Shown here one piece after another: positions 7,995 through 16,756 of a stretch of 51,084 nt of DNA. Within the stretch, counting starts at the first letter, position 1; every line of letters starts with the position of its first letter. Location of the stretch: the NCBI GenBank assembly GCA_003223115.1, contig QHXW01000202.1:1-51084 (forward strand), in the 5' to 3' direction. The stretch comes from Acidobacteriota bacterium (GTDB lineage Bacteria; Acidobacteriota; Terriglobia; Bryobacterales; Bryobacteraceae). The notes beneath the pieces were generated by a model. It saw only the letters and a list, made by a program, of their open reading frames with translations. It searched no databases and was not told the DNA's origin. A program made the position numbers and the translations under genes.

Positions 7995-9205
7995 GACCGA
8001 GTTGGGTGTTGCTTCTCTTGCTGGCTGCCAATCTTATCGCCGAGCGTCGCGTGATTTTCCCGCCCGGCGTAAAACCCGTCGGTCCATACAGTCCCGGTAT
8101 TCTGGCCGGGGATTTTCTATACGTGTCCGGCCAGGGCGCTCGAACTCCGGATGGCCGCATGCCAGCCACCTTTGAAGACCAGGCGCGCCAATGCCTGGAA
8201 AACATCAAGAGCATCGTGGAATTGGCGGGCCTGACCATGGACCATGTGGTGTACACGCAGGTATACCTGGACAATGGTTCGAGCTTCGACGAGATGAACC
8301 GGATCTTTGCCGGCTACTTTCCAGCGCATCCGCCTGCGCGTTCGACGGTTGGCGTCCATCATCTGCCTACCGACACTCCCATCGAGATCAACGCCGTGGC
8401 CGTGCGCGACTTGGCGCAAAAGAAGATTATCGTGCCGGCGGGCGAAGACCAGCCCCAATTCCTCAGCCCGGGTGTGCTGGCAGGCGATCGACTGTACATC
8501 TCCGGTTCGACGCGAGTAGGTCGCTCAGCAGCGCTCCCGGAAGACCCCGCTGAGCAGGTTGAAGCCGCGCTCAAACGTTTTCACCAGATCCTTCAAGCTG
8601 CCGGCATGGATTTCGCCAATGTGGTTTTTGTGAATCCATACCTTACTCACGCGATGCCCACGGAAGTGATGAATCGCGTTTACGCGAAGCATTTTGAATT
8701 CGGCAACACACCCGCGCGGGCCACCATCGAAATGTCATGGCTGCCGTACGGCGCCAATGTTTCCTTTACCGGAGTAGCGATCCGGGACCTTCCCAAACGC
8801 CGCGCCGTGCGCCCCAAGAACATGCCGCCCAGCCCTACCGCCAGTCCTTGCGTTTTCGCGGGCGATACTTTCTATTGCTCGGCGAAATCTGGGTTCATCC
8901 CCGGGGCGAATGGTGGAATTTGGGCGGAGAGTGTGGAGAACCAGGTGCGCCAGACCATGCGCAATCTCCTCGACGGTCTGGAAGAAGCCGGCCTGGATTT
9001 CTCCCACGTGGTAGCCAGCAATGTCTACCTCGTTAACCTCGGGGAATTCGGAAACATGAACGGGGTGTACGCCAAGTATTTTGGTCCTGCTCCGCCCGCG
9101 CGAACTACGATTTCCCCGCTCGCGCCAATCGAGAGAAAGCCGGATGCCTTAGGTCACTCACCCATGCTCGAGCAGATTTCGATTATCGCTGTAACAGAGA
9201 AATAG
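7991..9205 (+). CDS. Secreted protein with three tandem RidA (YjgF) domains
   Basis: A 404-residue protein: signal peptide (residues 1 to about 18, MRPSWVLLLLLAANLIA), then three RidA-like units at roughly 20-140, 140-270 and 275-404. RidA proteins hydrolyse reactive enamines and imines such as 2-aminoacrylate and are normally single-domain cytosolic trimers of about 130 residues. Unit 1 keeps the substrate arginine (PARSTVGV) and the glutamate of the usual active site (IEINAVAV). Units 2 and 3 keep the arginine (PARATIEM, PARTTISP), but the glutamate position reads VSFTGVAI and LEQISIIAV. Only unit 1 therefore looks fully catalytic. The three units could fold as a pseudo-trimer in one chain. 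It is translationally coupled to the upstream exported aminotransferase. Confidence 0.85.
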   Translation: MRPSWVLLLLLAANLIAERRVIFPPGVKPVGPYSPGILAGDFLYVSGQGARTPDGRMPATFEDQARQCLENIKSIVELAGLTMDHVVYTQVYLDNGSSFDEMNRIFAGYFPAHPPARSTVGVHHLPTDTPIEINAVAVRDLAQKKIIVPAGEDQPQFLSPGVLAGDRLYISGSTRVGRSAALPEDPAEQVEAALKRFHQILQAAGMDFANVVFVNPYLTHAMPTEVMNRVYAKHFEFGNTPARATIEMSWLPYGANVSFTGVAIRDLPKRRAVRPKNMPPSPTASPCVFAGDTFYCSAKSGFIPGANGGIWAESVENQVRQTMRNLLDGLEEAGLDFSHVVASNVYLVNLGEFGNMNGVYAKYFGPAPPARTTISPLAPIERKPDALGHSPMLEQISIIAVTEK

Positions 9206-9214
9206 ACCGGCGTC

Positions 9215-9814
9215 TCAGGATTTAGAAACCTTTGCGAGGGCGGCGCGGATGTCATCAATCCCTTGAACCACGGGCGCAGCCGTTATCGAAGGACGGTCCG
9301 ATCCCGGCGGAAAGAGCGCGATAAAATCCCAGATCACCTTCCCCATTTCAAACTCGATCTTGTTCATGCTGTCGGCGGGCGCAAAGTGTTCCGGTCCGCC
9401 GAGAGCTCGAAACCTGTTCGAGAGAGACTCCGAGAGCAAATGCCGCCGGTCCCAGAACTGCGCAGCTCGCAGATCATGCACGCGCGCCAGGGTCGAGGTA
9501 GATGGCGGACCCCAGTCCGTGGGAAGCACCGGTTCCCAAACCACGAACACCCGGACCGGCGCGTCGCGCATTCCGTCGAGAACATTTTGAGTTGCGGAGG
9601 CCCCCCGCAAGCAGACCGATCAAGTGGGCGACAACATCACCAGAACGCGCGTGCTGGCGGAGGCAGCTTTGAATTGTTGATCGAAGCTCTGGGTATCGAG
9701 TGCAGCCAGGGGCGGCTGGCCGGCCGGAGCGCGCCCGGGGACCAATGCATAATATGCGGCGGCGCCCGCCAGGATCAGGACCGCAACCACGATGGTAACG
9801 AGCTTCCTTCTCAT
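9215..9814 (-). CDS. Thioredoxin-like selenoprotein candidate (UGA at codon 65, motif U-S-V-C)
   Basis: Two open stretches on the minus strand lie in the same frame and are separated by a single TGA at 9620-9622. Read through, they give 199 residues: a signal anchor (MRRKLVTIVVAVLILAGAAA), strand RVLVMLSPT, then U65-S-V-C68, followed by LRGASATQNVLDGM and VRVFVVWEPVLPTDWGPPS. The UGA replaces the first cysteine of a CxxC redox motif, the usual place for selenocysteine in thioredoxin-fold proteins. Nine bases after the UGA a hairpin forms (9592-9610). The start overlaps the stop of the upstream MerT-like gene (ATGA, 9811-9814). An extracytoplasmic thiol or metal-linked redox role is inferred. 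The alternative is a pseudogene with one nonsense mutation, but the exact position and the hairpin argue against that. Confidence 0.8.
9592..9610 (-). promoter_or_regulatory. Candidate bacterial SECIS hairpin (thioredoxin-like gene)
   Basis: On the minus strand TTGCGG pairs with CCGCAA around the loop GGGGCCT; a G-U and a G-C pair can extend the stem to eight. The spacer from the UGA is 9 nt, so the loop starts 16 nt downstream and opens with G. This meets the published bacterial SECIS pattern of a short stem, a small loop 16-37 nt after UGA and a G in its first two positions. Confidence 0.7.
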
Positions 9815-10161
9815 CTGACAAAGCCTTTCGGCAGTTTATCAGCAATCAATCCGGCAATGATCTGCGGAAATAACAGCGTCGCTGCAACCACCGCTGCGAC
9901 CGCCCAAAGCAGAATCCGGCTGAAGCGGTCACGCCTCAACGAACAATCCTTGTGCTGGTTGGCCCGGACGAAACCAACCGCCAGAAACAGCACGGACAAG
10001 ACCAAAAGCCAGGGCCGCAACGGAGCCAGGATGCGCGCCGCTCCCGCAGTGCCCGCAGCCGCTAAGAAAGCTCCCAACGGCAGGCAGCAACTCAATGCGG
10101 CTACCAGGCTGCCGAGCGCGGCTATGGCCGAAAACGCCAGCCAACGCTCACGTGTGACCAT
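9811..10161 (-). CDS. MerT-like small membrane protein
   Basis: A 116-residue protein with three predicted membrane segments: about residues 8-35 (including ALGSLVAALSCCLPLGAFL), 45-63 (PWLLVLSVLFLAVGFV) and 82-105 (ILLWAVAAVVAATLLFPQII). The vicinal Cys-Cys in the first helix and a further cysteine after helix 2 (NQHKDCSLRR) match the plan of MerT-type mercuric or soft-metal transporters. Metal specificity is not certain. Its stop overlaps the start of the thioredoxin-like selenoprotein gene, so the pair is co-translated, which suggests a shared thiol- or selenol-based metal-handling task. The start ATG at 10159-10161 lies 63 bases from the divergent MoxR gene. Confidence 0.65.
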   Translation of the reverse strand: MVTRERWLAFSAIAALGSLVAALSCCLPLGAFLAAAGTAGAARILAPLRPWLLVLSVLFLAVGFVRANQHKDCSLRRDRFSRILLWAVAAVVAATLLFPQIIAGLIADKLPKGFVR

Positions 10162-10224
10162 AGGCTGATTCTACACGCCTGCGGGGTCCGGAAGGATCAT
10201 AGATGGCCGGCCGAATGCTCTACA

Positions 10225-11229
10225 ATGGTTGTCGTGCCACCGGACGGGCGACTCGACCAGGCAGTTTCGCGGCTCAACGAAGTCCGCTATGAAATTTCGA
10301 AAATAATTGTCGGCCAGCAGGACGTGATCGAAGGCGTTCTCATCTGTTTGGTTGCTGCTGGTCACGTGCTGCTCGAAGGCGTTCCTGGGCTGGGAAAGAC
10401 GACGCTGCTGCGGACCATGGCCCGCGCTCTGCAGCTCAAGTACTCCAGAATCCAGTTCACACCGGACCTGATGCCGGCTGACATCGTCGGCAGCATGATC
10501 ATCGAGACCAACGAGCGCGGCTCCAAGTCCCTCCGCTTTCAGCCGGGTCCGATTTTCGCGCATCTGGTCCTGGCCGACGAGATTAATCGCGCCACGCCCA
10601 AGACTCAATCCGCACTGCTCGAGGCCATGCAGGAGCGCACGGTTACAAGCGGAACCACCACTCACGAGCTCGAAGCGCCATTTCTGGTGATGGCCACTCA
10701 AAATCCCATCGAGATGGAAGGCACGTATCCTCTGCCTGAAGCGCAGCTCGATCGATTTCTGATGAAAATTCTGGTGACGTATCCCTCGCACGATGAGCTG
10801 AACCGCATTGTGGAGCGCACCATCCAACGCGAGGACGCTCAAGTTGGTCCAGTACTGGGGCGCGACGAGGTGCTGGAAGTACGTTCCGTATGCCGCGACA
10901 TTCTGGTGGCGCCGCATGTGCAGGAATTCGCCATTCAGGTGGTAATGGCCACCCAACCCGAACATAGCGAGGCGCACGAGCTGGCGCGCAAATACATCCG
11001 GTATGGAAGTTCACCGCGTGGCGCTCAAGCGCTGGTCGAATGCGGGCGGGTGCGCGCGCTGATGCATGGCCGCTACCACCTGAGTATTGAGGACATCGAT
11101 GCCGTGGCCGCCTCAGTCTTACGCCACCGCATCATTTTGAACTTTGATGCTCATGCAGACGGGCAGACGCCCGACACGATTCTGAGCACTATCATTCGCG
11201 AAGCCGCGGCGCACGCTTCCGCGGCCTGA
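10225..11229 (+). CDS. MoxR-family AAA+ ATPase
   Basis: A 334-residue AAA+ ATPase. Walker A is GVPGLGKTT, Walker B is LVLADEIN, and the following MoxR-specific stretch RATPKTQSALLEAMQERTV and sensor-1 region MATQNPIEMEGTYPLPEAQL are intact. MoxR proteins act as chaperone-like partners of VWA-domain proteins in envelope stress or metal-enzyme maturation. This fits the order here: MoxR, DUF58, BatA-like and a large VWA protein, all on the plus strand with short gaps or overlaps. The start has no strong ribosome-binding site; the next plausible starts would cut into the conserved N-terminus. The substrate is unknown. Confidence 0.92.
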   Translation: MVVVPPDGRLDQAVSRLNEVRYEISKIIVGQQDVIEGVLICLVAAGHVLLEGVPGLGKTTLLRTMARALQLKYSRIQFTPDLMPADIVGSMIIETNERGSKSLRFQPGPIFAHLVLADEINRATPKTQSALLEAMQERTVTSGTTTHELEAPFLVMATQNPIEMEGTYPLPEAQLDRFLMKILVTYPSHDELNRIVERTIQREDAQVGPVLGRDEVLEVRSVCRDILVAPHVQEFAIQVVMATQPEHSEAHELARKYIRYGSSPRGAQALVECGRVRALMHGRYHLSIEDIDAVAASVLRHRIILNFDAHADGQTPDTILSTIIREAAAHASAA

Positions 11230-11240
11230 CAGGTCGTCTC

Positions 11241-12125
11241 ATGCCCTATACCGCTCTGCTCGACCGGCAGTTTCTCGAGAAGCTCGAGCGGCTCACGATC
11301 CACTGGCAGAAGTCTTTCAACGGCCTTGTGGGCGGCCGCAATCGCTCGCGCTTCGCCGGGGGCGGACAGGAATTTCTGGACCACCGCCATTTCCACCATG
11401 GAGACGATGTCCGCGCCGTAAACTGGCGCGCCTACCTGCGGCTAGAAAAACTGTTCTTAAAAATGTTCCAGGTGGAGCCGCGCGTCCCCGTGCGGATGCT
11501 GCTGGACACCAGCGAATCGATGACCTCGGGCAGCGGAGTGAAATTCGACTACGCGCGCAAGCTGGCTGCCGCCCTGTGTTACGTGGGCCTGGTGCGGCTG
11601 GATACGATCGTGGTACGTCCATTCGCCGACAAGCTCGGCGAGGGCATACGCTGCGGCGGCGGCCGGCACCAGTTCAGCCCCGTCATGGAGTATCTCTCCC
11701 AGCTCACCACACACGGCCGCACCGATACTCTTGCCGTGGCGCGGGAGTTTCTTTCCATCCATCCCGAACGCGGCCTTCTGGTGATCATTTCGGATTTTTT
11801 GGACGATACCGGCTGCGAGCGGCCGCTGCAATATCTGGCGGACTTCGGACACGAGCTGCTGCTGATCCAGCTCTGGGCGGAAGAAGACCGCATGCCGCCG
11901 TGGCTCGGTGATCTGGAGCTGGTGGACGCGGAGACGAATGCGCGCCTCGAACTCCAGTTCAACGAGGCCTCACGCGAAGAGTACACACGCGCCTTCGATC
12001 GTTACGCGGCAGAGCTGCAGCAGTTGGCCATTCGAAACGGCGGGCGCTATGTAGGCGTCAGCGCGGGAGCGCCCCTTGAAGAAGTGATCTTCGGCTCGCT
12101 GGTCCGAGCGCGGGTGATTGCCTAG
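11241..12125 (+). CDS. DUF58 / VWA-like protein
   Basis: A 294-residue cytosolic protein. The DUF58 signature is visible as RSRFAGGGQEFLDHRHFHHG followed by DDVRAVNWRAYLR. A von Willebrand-type metal site is present at LLDTSESM (DxSxS form). DUF58 proteins are regularly encoded just after MoxR, as here with an 11-base gap, and are thought to work with it and with membrane VWA proteins. The stop is immediately followed by the ATG of the BatA-like gene, so translation is probably coupled. Confidence 0.9.
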   Translation: MPYTALLDRQFLEKLERLTIHWQKSFNGLVGGRNRSRFAGGGQEFLDHRHFHHGDDVRAVNWRAYLRLEKLFLKMFQVEPRVPVRMLLDTSESMTSGSGVKFDYARKLAAALCYVGLVRLDTIVVRPFADKLGEGIRCGGGRHQFSPVMEYLSQLTTHGRTDTLAVAREFLSIHPERGLLVIISDFLDDTGCERPLQYLADFGHELLLIQLWAEEDRMPPWLGDLELVDAETNARLELQFNEASREEYTRAFDRYAAELQQLAIRNGGRYVGVSAGAPLEEVIFGSLVRARVIA

Positions 12126-14057
12126 ATGTACTTTCTCAACCTCTCTCTGGCTCAATTCCTGGCTCTATTCGGCACAGTCTCGGCGACGCTGGTTCTGTTG
12201 TATCTGCTCGACCGGTCGAGGCGTAGGCAGGTAGTAGCGACTCTGCGCTTCTGGGTGGCGGCCGACCAGTCTTCGGTGGTGCAGAAGCGCAAGCGAATCC
12301 GGCAACCTCTATCGCTCATATTGCAGTTGCTCAGCCTGCTGCTGCTCTTGCTGGCGATCGCGCAGCTTCGGTTCGGCACGCCGCTCGAAACCCCGCGCGA
12401 TCACGTGTTGATCCTGGATACCTCTGCCTGGATGGCCGCTTTTTCGAAAAATCCAGGTAGCTTGAGCCAGCAGCGGCGCACCCTGATGGATGAGGCATAT
12501 CAGAGAGCTTTGGCTTACGTGAAAGCGGCGCCGGCGGCCGACCGGATCATGCTGGTGCGCGCGGATGCACTGGCCACCCCTGTCACAGGTTTTGAATCAA
12601 ACCGCCGGAAACTCGCGGAGGCCATTTTCCTCTCGAAACCGGGTTCCACGGCACTCAACCTGGAACAGGCGCTGGCATTCGCACGCAAGTCCCAGGCTCT
12701 CGATTCGGGGCGTCTGGGTGAGATCGTCTACGCCGGCCCGGGCCGCATCTCGCAACAACAAACGCTTTTGGAGACTACGTCGCAGATCAAGAATCTGCGG
12801 GTGCTTCCAGTGGCCGATCCGGTGGAGAATTGCGGCTTTCGAAAAATTGCCGTTGACCGATCCACAAAAGACGCCGACATATGGGAGGTTTACGTCACCA
12901 CCAGGAACTATGGCGCCCATTCCAAACCCGTGGTAGTGACTCTGGCGTTTGGCGGTGCACTCGTCGGCGCGCGCAAGCTCACCATACCTCCGGGGGCCGA
13001 TCGGGAGACCACATTCGAGTACCGCACCCGCGCCGGCGGTCTGCTCGAGGCCAACCTGGCGCCCCACGACGCCCTGCCTGAGGACGATCATGCGGTCCTC
13101 GAACTCCCCGCCGAACCCGCGATCTCGGTATTGGTCTATTCCGCCCATCCGGAACTTCTGGCGCCCATCGTGACCTCGATTCCGCGGATGAAGGTCGTTT
13201 TTCGCAAGCCCGAACAATATACTGCCGCGACGCCTGCGGGCCTGGTGATCCTCGATGCGTTCCATCCACCGGCCCCTCCCCAGGCCGATGCTATCTGGAT
13301 TGAGCCACCCGCGGAGGGTTCTCCGGTACCCGTACGAGCGAAGTTGCAGAACGTTCAATTTGAGCGCTGGTGCTCCGACAGCCCTCTCTGCGCAGGGCTT
13401 CGCACCCGTGACCTGCGACTGGGTGCGGCTTCGGTGTATGAAAGTGCACCTGATGACATCCGCATTGGCCAGGCGAAAGAGGGGCCGGTGATCGTGGCGC
13501 GTGGCGGGAAATACAAAACCGTGGTCTTCGGCTTCCACCCGGCGAATTCAGATTTCCGGTACGAGTTGGCGACGCCTCTGCTGTTCGCGAATATCCTTCG
13601 CTGGATGGCGCCAGAACTCTTCCGTCATTCGACGGTAACAGCCGGCAGCGTCGGCATGGTCAGCGCGGATCTTGAGAGGGACGTGCGCCCCCAGGACGTT
13701 CGTGTGATCCAACAAGACGGTACGTCTCTGCCTTACACCATCCGCGCCCACACCCTTCGCTTCTTCAGCGGAACGCCCGGCACGGTGCGCATCATACTGG
13801 CGGATCGAGAGCTGCTTTACTCCCTGTCCCTGCCGGAGCTGTGGGAAACCAAGTGGGAGGCGCCGCCCGGGATAAGACGCGGGGTACCGAATTTGCGTGA
13901 AAGCGTCGCCGCCTCTCATGATCTGTGGCAGGAACTGGCTGCGCTGGGCGGATTGGGATTGCTTTTGGAATGGCTGCTCTACGGGCGCGCCTCGCGCTTA
14001 TTGCGGCGGACGGCCCACCTCGAAATGGTCAAGCGCCGCGTCAGGAAGGCGTCATGA
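12126..14057 (+). CDS. BatA-like membrane protein with VWA-type domain
   Basis: A 643-residue protein. The N-terminal BatA/aerotolerance region contains two membrane helices (LALFGTVSATLVLLYLL, about residues 13-30, and SLILQLLSLLLLLLAIAQL, about 60-78) flanking a basic loop DRSRRRQ. A VWA-like domain begins at VLILDTSAWM; its metal site is incomplete, since the DxSxS serines are not both kept. A C-terminal segment (LAALGGLGLLLEWLLYG) is a third membrane helix. It starts right at the end of the DUF58 gene and its stop overlaps the next gene (ATGA, 14054-14057). Family members form a periplasmic-facing complex with other VWA proteins; the function here is inferred from the operon. Confidence 0.85.
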   Translation: MYFLNLSLAQFLALFGTVSATLVLLYLLDRSRRRQVVATLRFWVAADQSSVVQKRKRIRQPLSLILQLLSLLLLLLAIAQLRFGTPLETPRDHVLILDTSAWMAAFSKNPGSLSQQRRTLMDEAYQRALAYVKAAPAADRIMLVRADALATPVTGFESNRRKLAEAIFLSKPGSTALNLEQALAFARKSQALDSGRLGEIVYAGPGRISQQQTLLETTSQIKNLRVLPVADPVENCGFRKIAVDRSTKDADIWEVYVTTRNYGAHSKPVVVTLAFGGALVGARKLTIPPGADRETTFEYRTRAGGLLEANLAPHDALPEDDHAVLELPAEPAISVLVYSAHPELLAPIVTSIPRMKVVFRKPEQYTAATPAGLVILDAFHPPAPPQADAIWIEPPAEGSPVPVRAKLQNVQFERWCSDSPLCAGLRTRDLRLGAASVYESAPDDIRIGQAKEGPVIVARGGKYKTVVFGFHPANSDFRYELATPLLFANILRWMAPELFRHSTVTAGSVGMVSADLERDVRPQDVRVIQQDGTSLPYTIRAHTLRFFSGTPGTVRIILADRELLYSLSLPELWETKWEAPPGIRRGVPNLRESVAASHDLWQELAALGGLGLLLEWLLYGRASRLLRRTAHLEMVKRRVRKAS

Positions 14058-16573
14058 CGTTCGATCGAACCTGGGTCTTGCTGCTGCTCATCTTACCCGC
14101 GGCCTGGGTCCTCTGGGAATGGCGCGGAGAGAGCCGGCGGACCGCACTGCTGCTGAAAGCTGCCGCCATCATGGCGATTCTGCTGGCGATTGCCGAGCCG
14201 AAGGTCACATTCTTCGATACCAAAGTCGCCGTCGCGATTCTCGCCGACACCTCTCGGAGCCTTTCAGCGCAAGATCTCGAGCGTGCTTCGACCCTGGCTG
14301 CACAGATCGAGTCGGCACGCGGACGAAATCTGACCAAAGTCATCCCGTTCTCACGTTCGACGCGAAATCCCCTGCCCCAGGAGCGTCAAAATGGCACCTG
14401 GAAGCTCCAGTACACGGGCGGAGACGCTGGCCGCGGCACCAATCTGGAAGCTGCAATTCGCGAAGGCATTGGCAGTCTGCCTTCCGGGATGGTGCGGCGC
14501 GTGGTTTTGATCTCTGACGGCAACGAGAACCTGGGCAGCGCCGCGCGTGCCGCCTGGCAGGCCCAGCAACTGGCTATTCCCATAGATACGCTCGCGCTCG
14601 CGGGCAGTCCGCGCCCGGAATTGCGCGTGGAATCTGTCAGTTTACCCTCGCTGGTATTCAGCGGAGAACATTTTCCGATCGATGTCACGGTCAGCTCGCC
14701 GCGGAAGTCCGGCGCGCACATCGAGATCACGGCGGAAGGTAAGACACTGGGGCTGAACGATGTGAATCTGGAGCCCGGCGTCAATCACCTCAGGGTACGC
14801 GCCAGCGTCACCACCACCGGAGCCGTTGATCTTGCCGGAAAGATCGGCGGTCCGGCACTAGGCCAGGCCAACTTCAACCAGGCTGTCACTATCCGGCAAC
14901 CGCGCGCTCTGCTGGTTTCAAAGGATCCGCCAGGTACGGAAGCGCACCTGCTGAAGACGCTGCAGTCCAGCCAATTCGACGTTCAGCTTTCTCCGCAGGG
15001 TCTGCCGGATAAGCTCGACGATGATCAGCTCATCGTTTTCAACAACTGGGACGAGCAAACCGTATTGGCTCCCGGCCAGGAGGCGCTCGAGAAATTCGTT
15101 CAACAAGGAGGAGGGCTTCTGTGGATTGCGGGGGAACACAACGTTTACGTCGAGAAAAAACGTCCCGAAGATCCGCTGGAGCGCACATTGCCTGCCAGGC
15201 TTGCTCCACCACGCTCTCCGGAGGGGACCTGCGTCATTCTGATCATCGACAAATCGTCTTCGATGGAAGGGAAGAAGATGGAGTTAGCCAGGCTGGCGGC
15301 GATCGGCGTGGTTGAAAATCTGCGACCCGTCGACCAGGTAGGCGTCCTGATCTTTGATAATTCCTTCCAATGGGCTGTGCCTGTGCGGCGGGCTGAGGAC
15401 CGATCGCTGATCAAACGTCTGATCGCCGGCATTACGCCTGATGGCGGCACGCAGATTGCGCCCGCCCTGACGGAAGCCTACCGCAAGAGTCTCTACCAGA
15501 ATGCTGTCTACAAGCACATCGTGCTGCTCACCGACGGCATATCCGAAGAGGGCGATAGCCTGTCTCTGTCGCGCGATGCTGCTGCAAATCACGTCACCAT
15601 TTCAACGGTCGGCTTAGGGCAGGATGTGAATCGCGCGTATCTCGAAAAGATTGCATCGTTGGCCAAAGGCAAAGCATATTTTCTGAACGAGCCCTCCGGA
15701 CTCGAGCAGATTCTATTGAAGGATGTGCAGGAGCACACCGGATCCACGGCTGTCGAGCGGCTGGTGCGCGCTTCGGTTTCCAAAGATGCCGAAGTGCTCG
15801 ACGGTGTCGGCATCGGCAACGCTCCCGCGTTGAAGGGTTATGTCCGTTACATTGCCAAACCGACGGCCGAGACCACTCTCAGCGTTGCTGACCACGATCC
15901 ACTGCTGGTGCGATGGCAATATGGATTGGGCCGCGCCGCGGTCTTCACGTCGGATGCTAAAAGCCGCTGGGCTGCGAACTGGGTCGGCTGGGCGGGATTC
16001 GATCGTTTGTGGGCTAACATCGCCCGTGACTTGCTGCCGCACGCGCCGGCGAGCGAGGCCACGGTGGAGTACGACAACTCGAGCGATGAGCTGGTCGTGG
16101 AGTACCATCTGGGCCGCAAGATGGATGAACCGGCCGTGGTTCCGGACATCTACGCCTTTGGACCCAATGGATTCAGGTGCCCTGTGAAAGTCACCCGAAT
16201 CGCGGCGGGAAACTATCATGCACGCATTGGCATCGGCCGCAACCAGGGACTGTTCCGCGTGCGCCCACTGGTCGAATCACGCGCCTTCCCCGAAGTCGGC
16301 TTCTATCGCGAAGAAGATGAGTTGAGCGATCACCGTTCCGACGATTTCCTGCTTCGGGAAATCTCCATGGCTACGGGAGGACACTTCAATCCCGAGATCA
16401 AGAAAATTTTTGATCCCGGTGGCCGTTCGGTTCCAGCCACCGTGGATCTGTGGCCCGGGTTCCTCGCTCTCGCGATTATTCTTGATCTCATCGAACTGGT
16501 GCGCCGCAAATGGAGTGGCATTATCGAAGCATTTCATCGCCCGGCAGAGGCCCGCCCCGCTCTTCCGGCCTAA
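14054..16573 (+). CDS. Large membrane protein with two VWA domains and a GATase-like segment
   Basis: An 839-residue protein. Two N-terminal helices (TWVLLLLILPAAWVLW and LLKAAAIMAILLAIAEP) are followed by a first VWA domain with metal site ILADTSRSLS, a Cys-less region with sugar-binding-like strands, a class I glutamine-amidotransferase-like segment (LIVFNNWDEQ, QQGGGLLWIAGEHN), and a second VWA domain with a full metal site IIDKSSSMEG and LLTDGISEEGD. One membrane helix closes the chain (LWPGFLALAIILDLIELV). The start at 14054 overlaps the BatA-like stop. It is the last gene of the MoxR operon and probably its extracytoplasmic effector; the bound ligand is unknown. Confidence 0.85.
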   Translation: MTFDRTWVLLLLILPAAWVLWEWRGESRRTALLLKAAAIMAILLAIAEPKVTFFDTKVAVAILADTSRSLSAQDLERASTLAAQIESARGRNLTKVIPFSRSTRNPLPQERQNGTWKLQYTGGDAGRGTNLEAAIREGIGSLPSGMVRRVVLISDGNENLGSAARAAWQAQQLAIPIDTLALAGSPRPELRVESVSLPSLVFSGEHFPIDVTVSSPRKSGAHIEITAEGKTLGLNDVNLEPGVNHLRVRASVTTTGAVDLAGKIGGPALGQANFNQAVTIRQPRALLVSKDPPGTEAHLLKTLQSSQFDVQLSPQGLPDKLDDDQLIVFNNWDEQTVLAPGQEALEKFVQQGGGLLWIAGEHNVYVEKKRPEDPLERTLPARLAPPRSPEGTCVILIIDKSSSMEGKKMELARLAAIGVVENLRPVDQVGVLIFDNSFQWAVPVRRAEDRSLIKRLIAGITPDGGTQIAPALTEAYRKSLYQNAVYKHIVLLTDGISEEGDSLSLSRDAAANHVTISTVGLGQDVNRAYLEKIASLAKGKAYFLNEPSGLEQILLKDVQEHTGSTAVERLVRASVSKDAEVLDGVGIGNAPALKGYVRYIAKPTAETTLSVADHDPLLVRWQYGLGRAAVFTSDAKSRWAANWVGWAGFDRLWANIARDLLPHAPASEATVEYDNSSDELVVEYHLGRKMDEPAVVPDIYAFGPNGFRCPVKVTRIAAGNYHARIGIGRNQGLFRVRPLVESRAFPEVGFYREEDELSDHRSDDFLLREISMATGGHFNPEIKKIFDPGGRSVPATVDLWPGFLALAIILDLIELVRRKWSGIIEAFHRPAEARPALPA

Positions 16574-16654
16574 GCAGTCCAACGTCAAAATTACACAGTC
16601 GCGGGTAAACGTGATCTTGTGTACCGGCTTTCGAAGCTTTATGGCATGCACCGC

Positions 16655-16682
16655 TTGTGACAAGGAAATAGCCCCTTATACA
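16655..16682 (+). promoter_or_regulatory. Candidate promoter for the Crp/Fnr gene
   Basis: TTGTGA (16655-16660) and TATACA (16677-16682) are separated by 16 bases and lie 74 bases before the regulator start, in the AT-richer gap 16574-16756 after the VWA operon. No other feature is visible in that gap. Confidence 0.4.
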
Positions 16683-16756
16683 CTTCGGATGAAGACCGAA
16701 AAAATGGTCATGAGAACTGCTTGCATAGCAGTGAAATTAGACTGGTAAAACTTACA

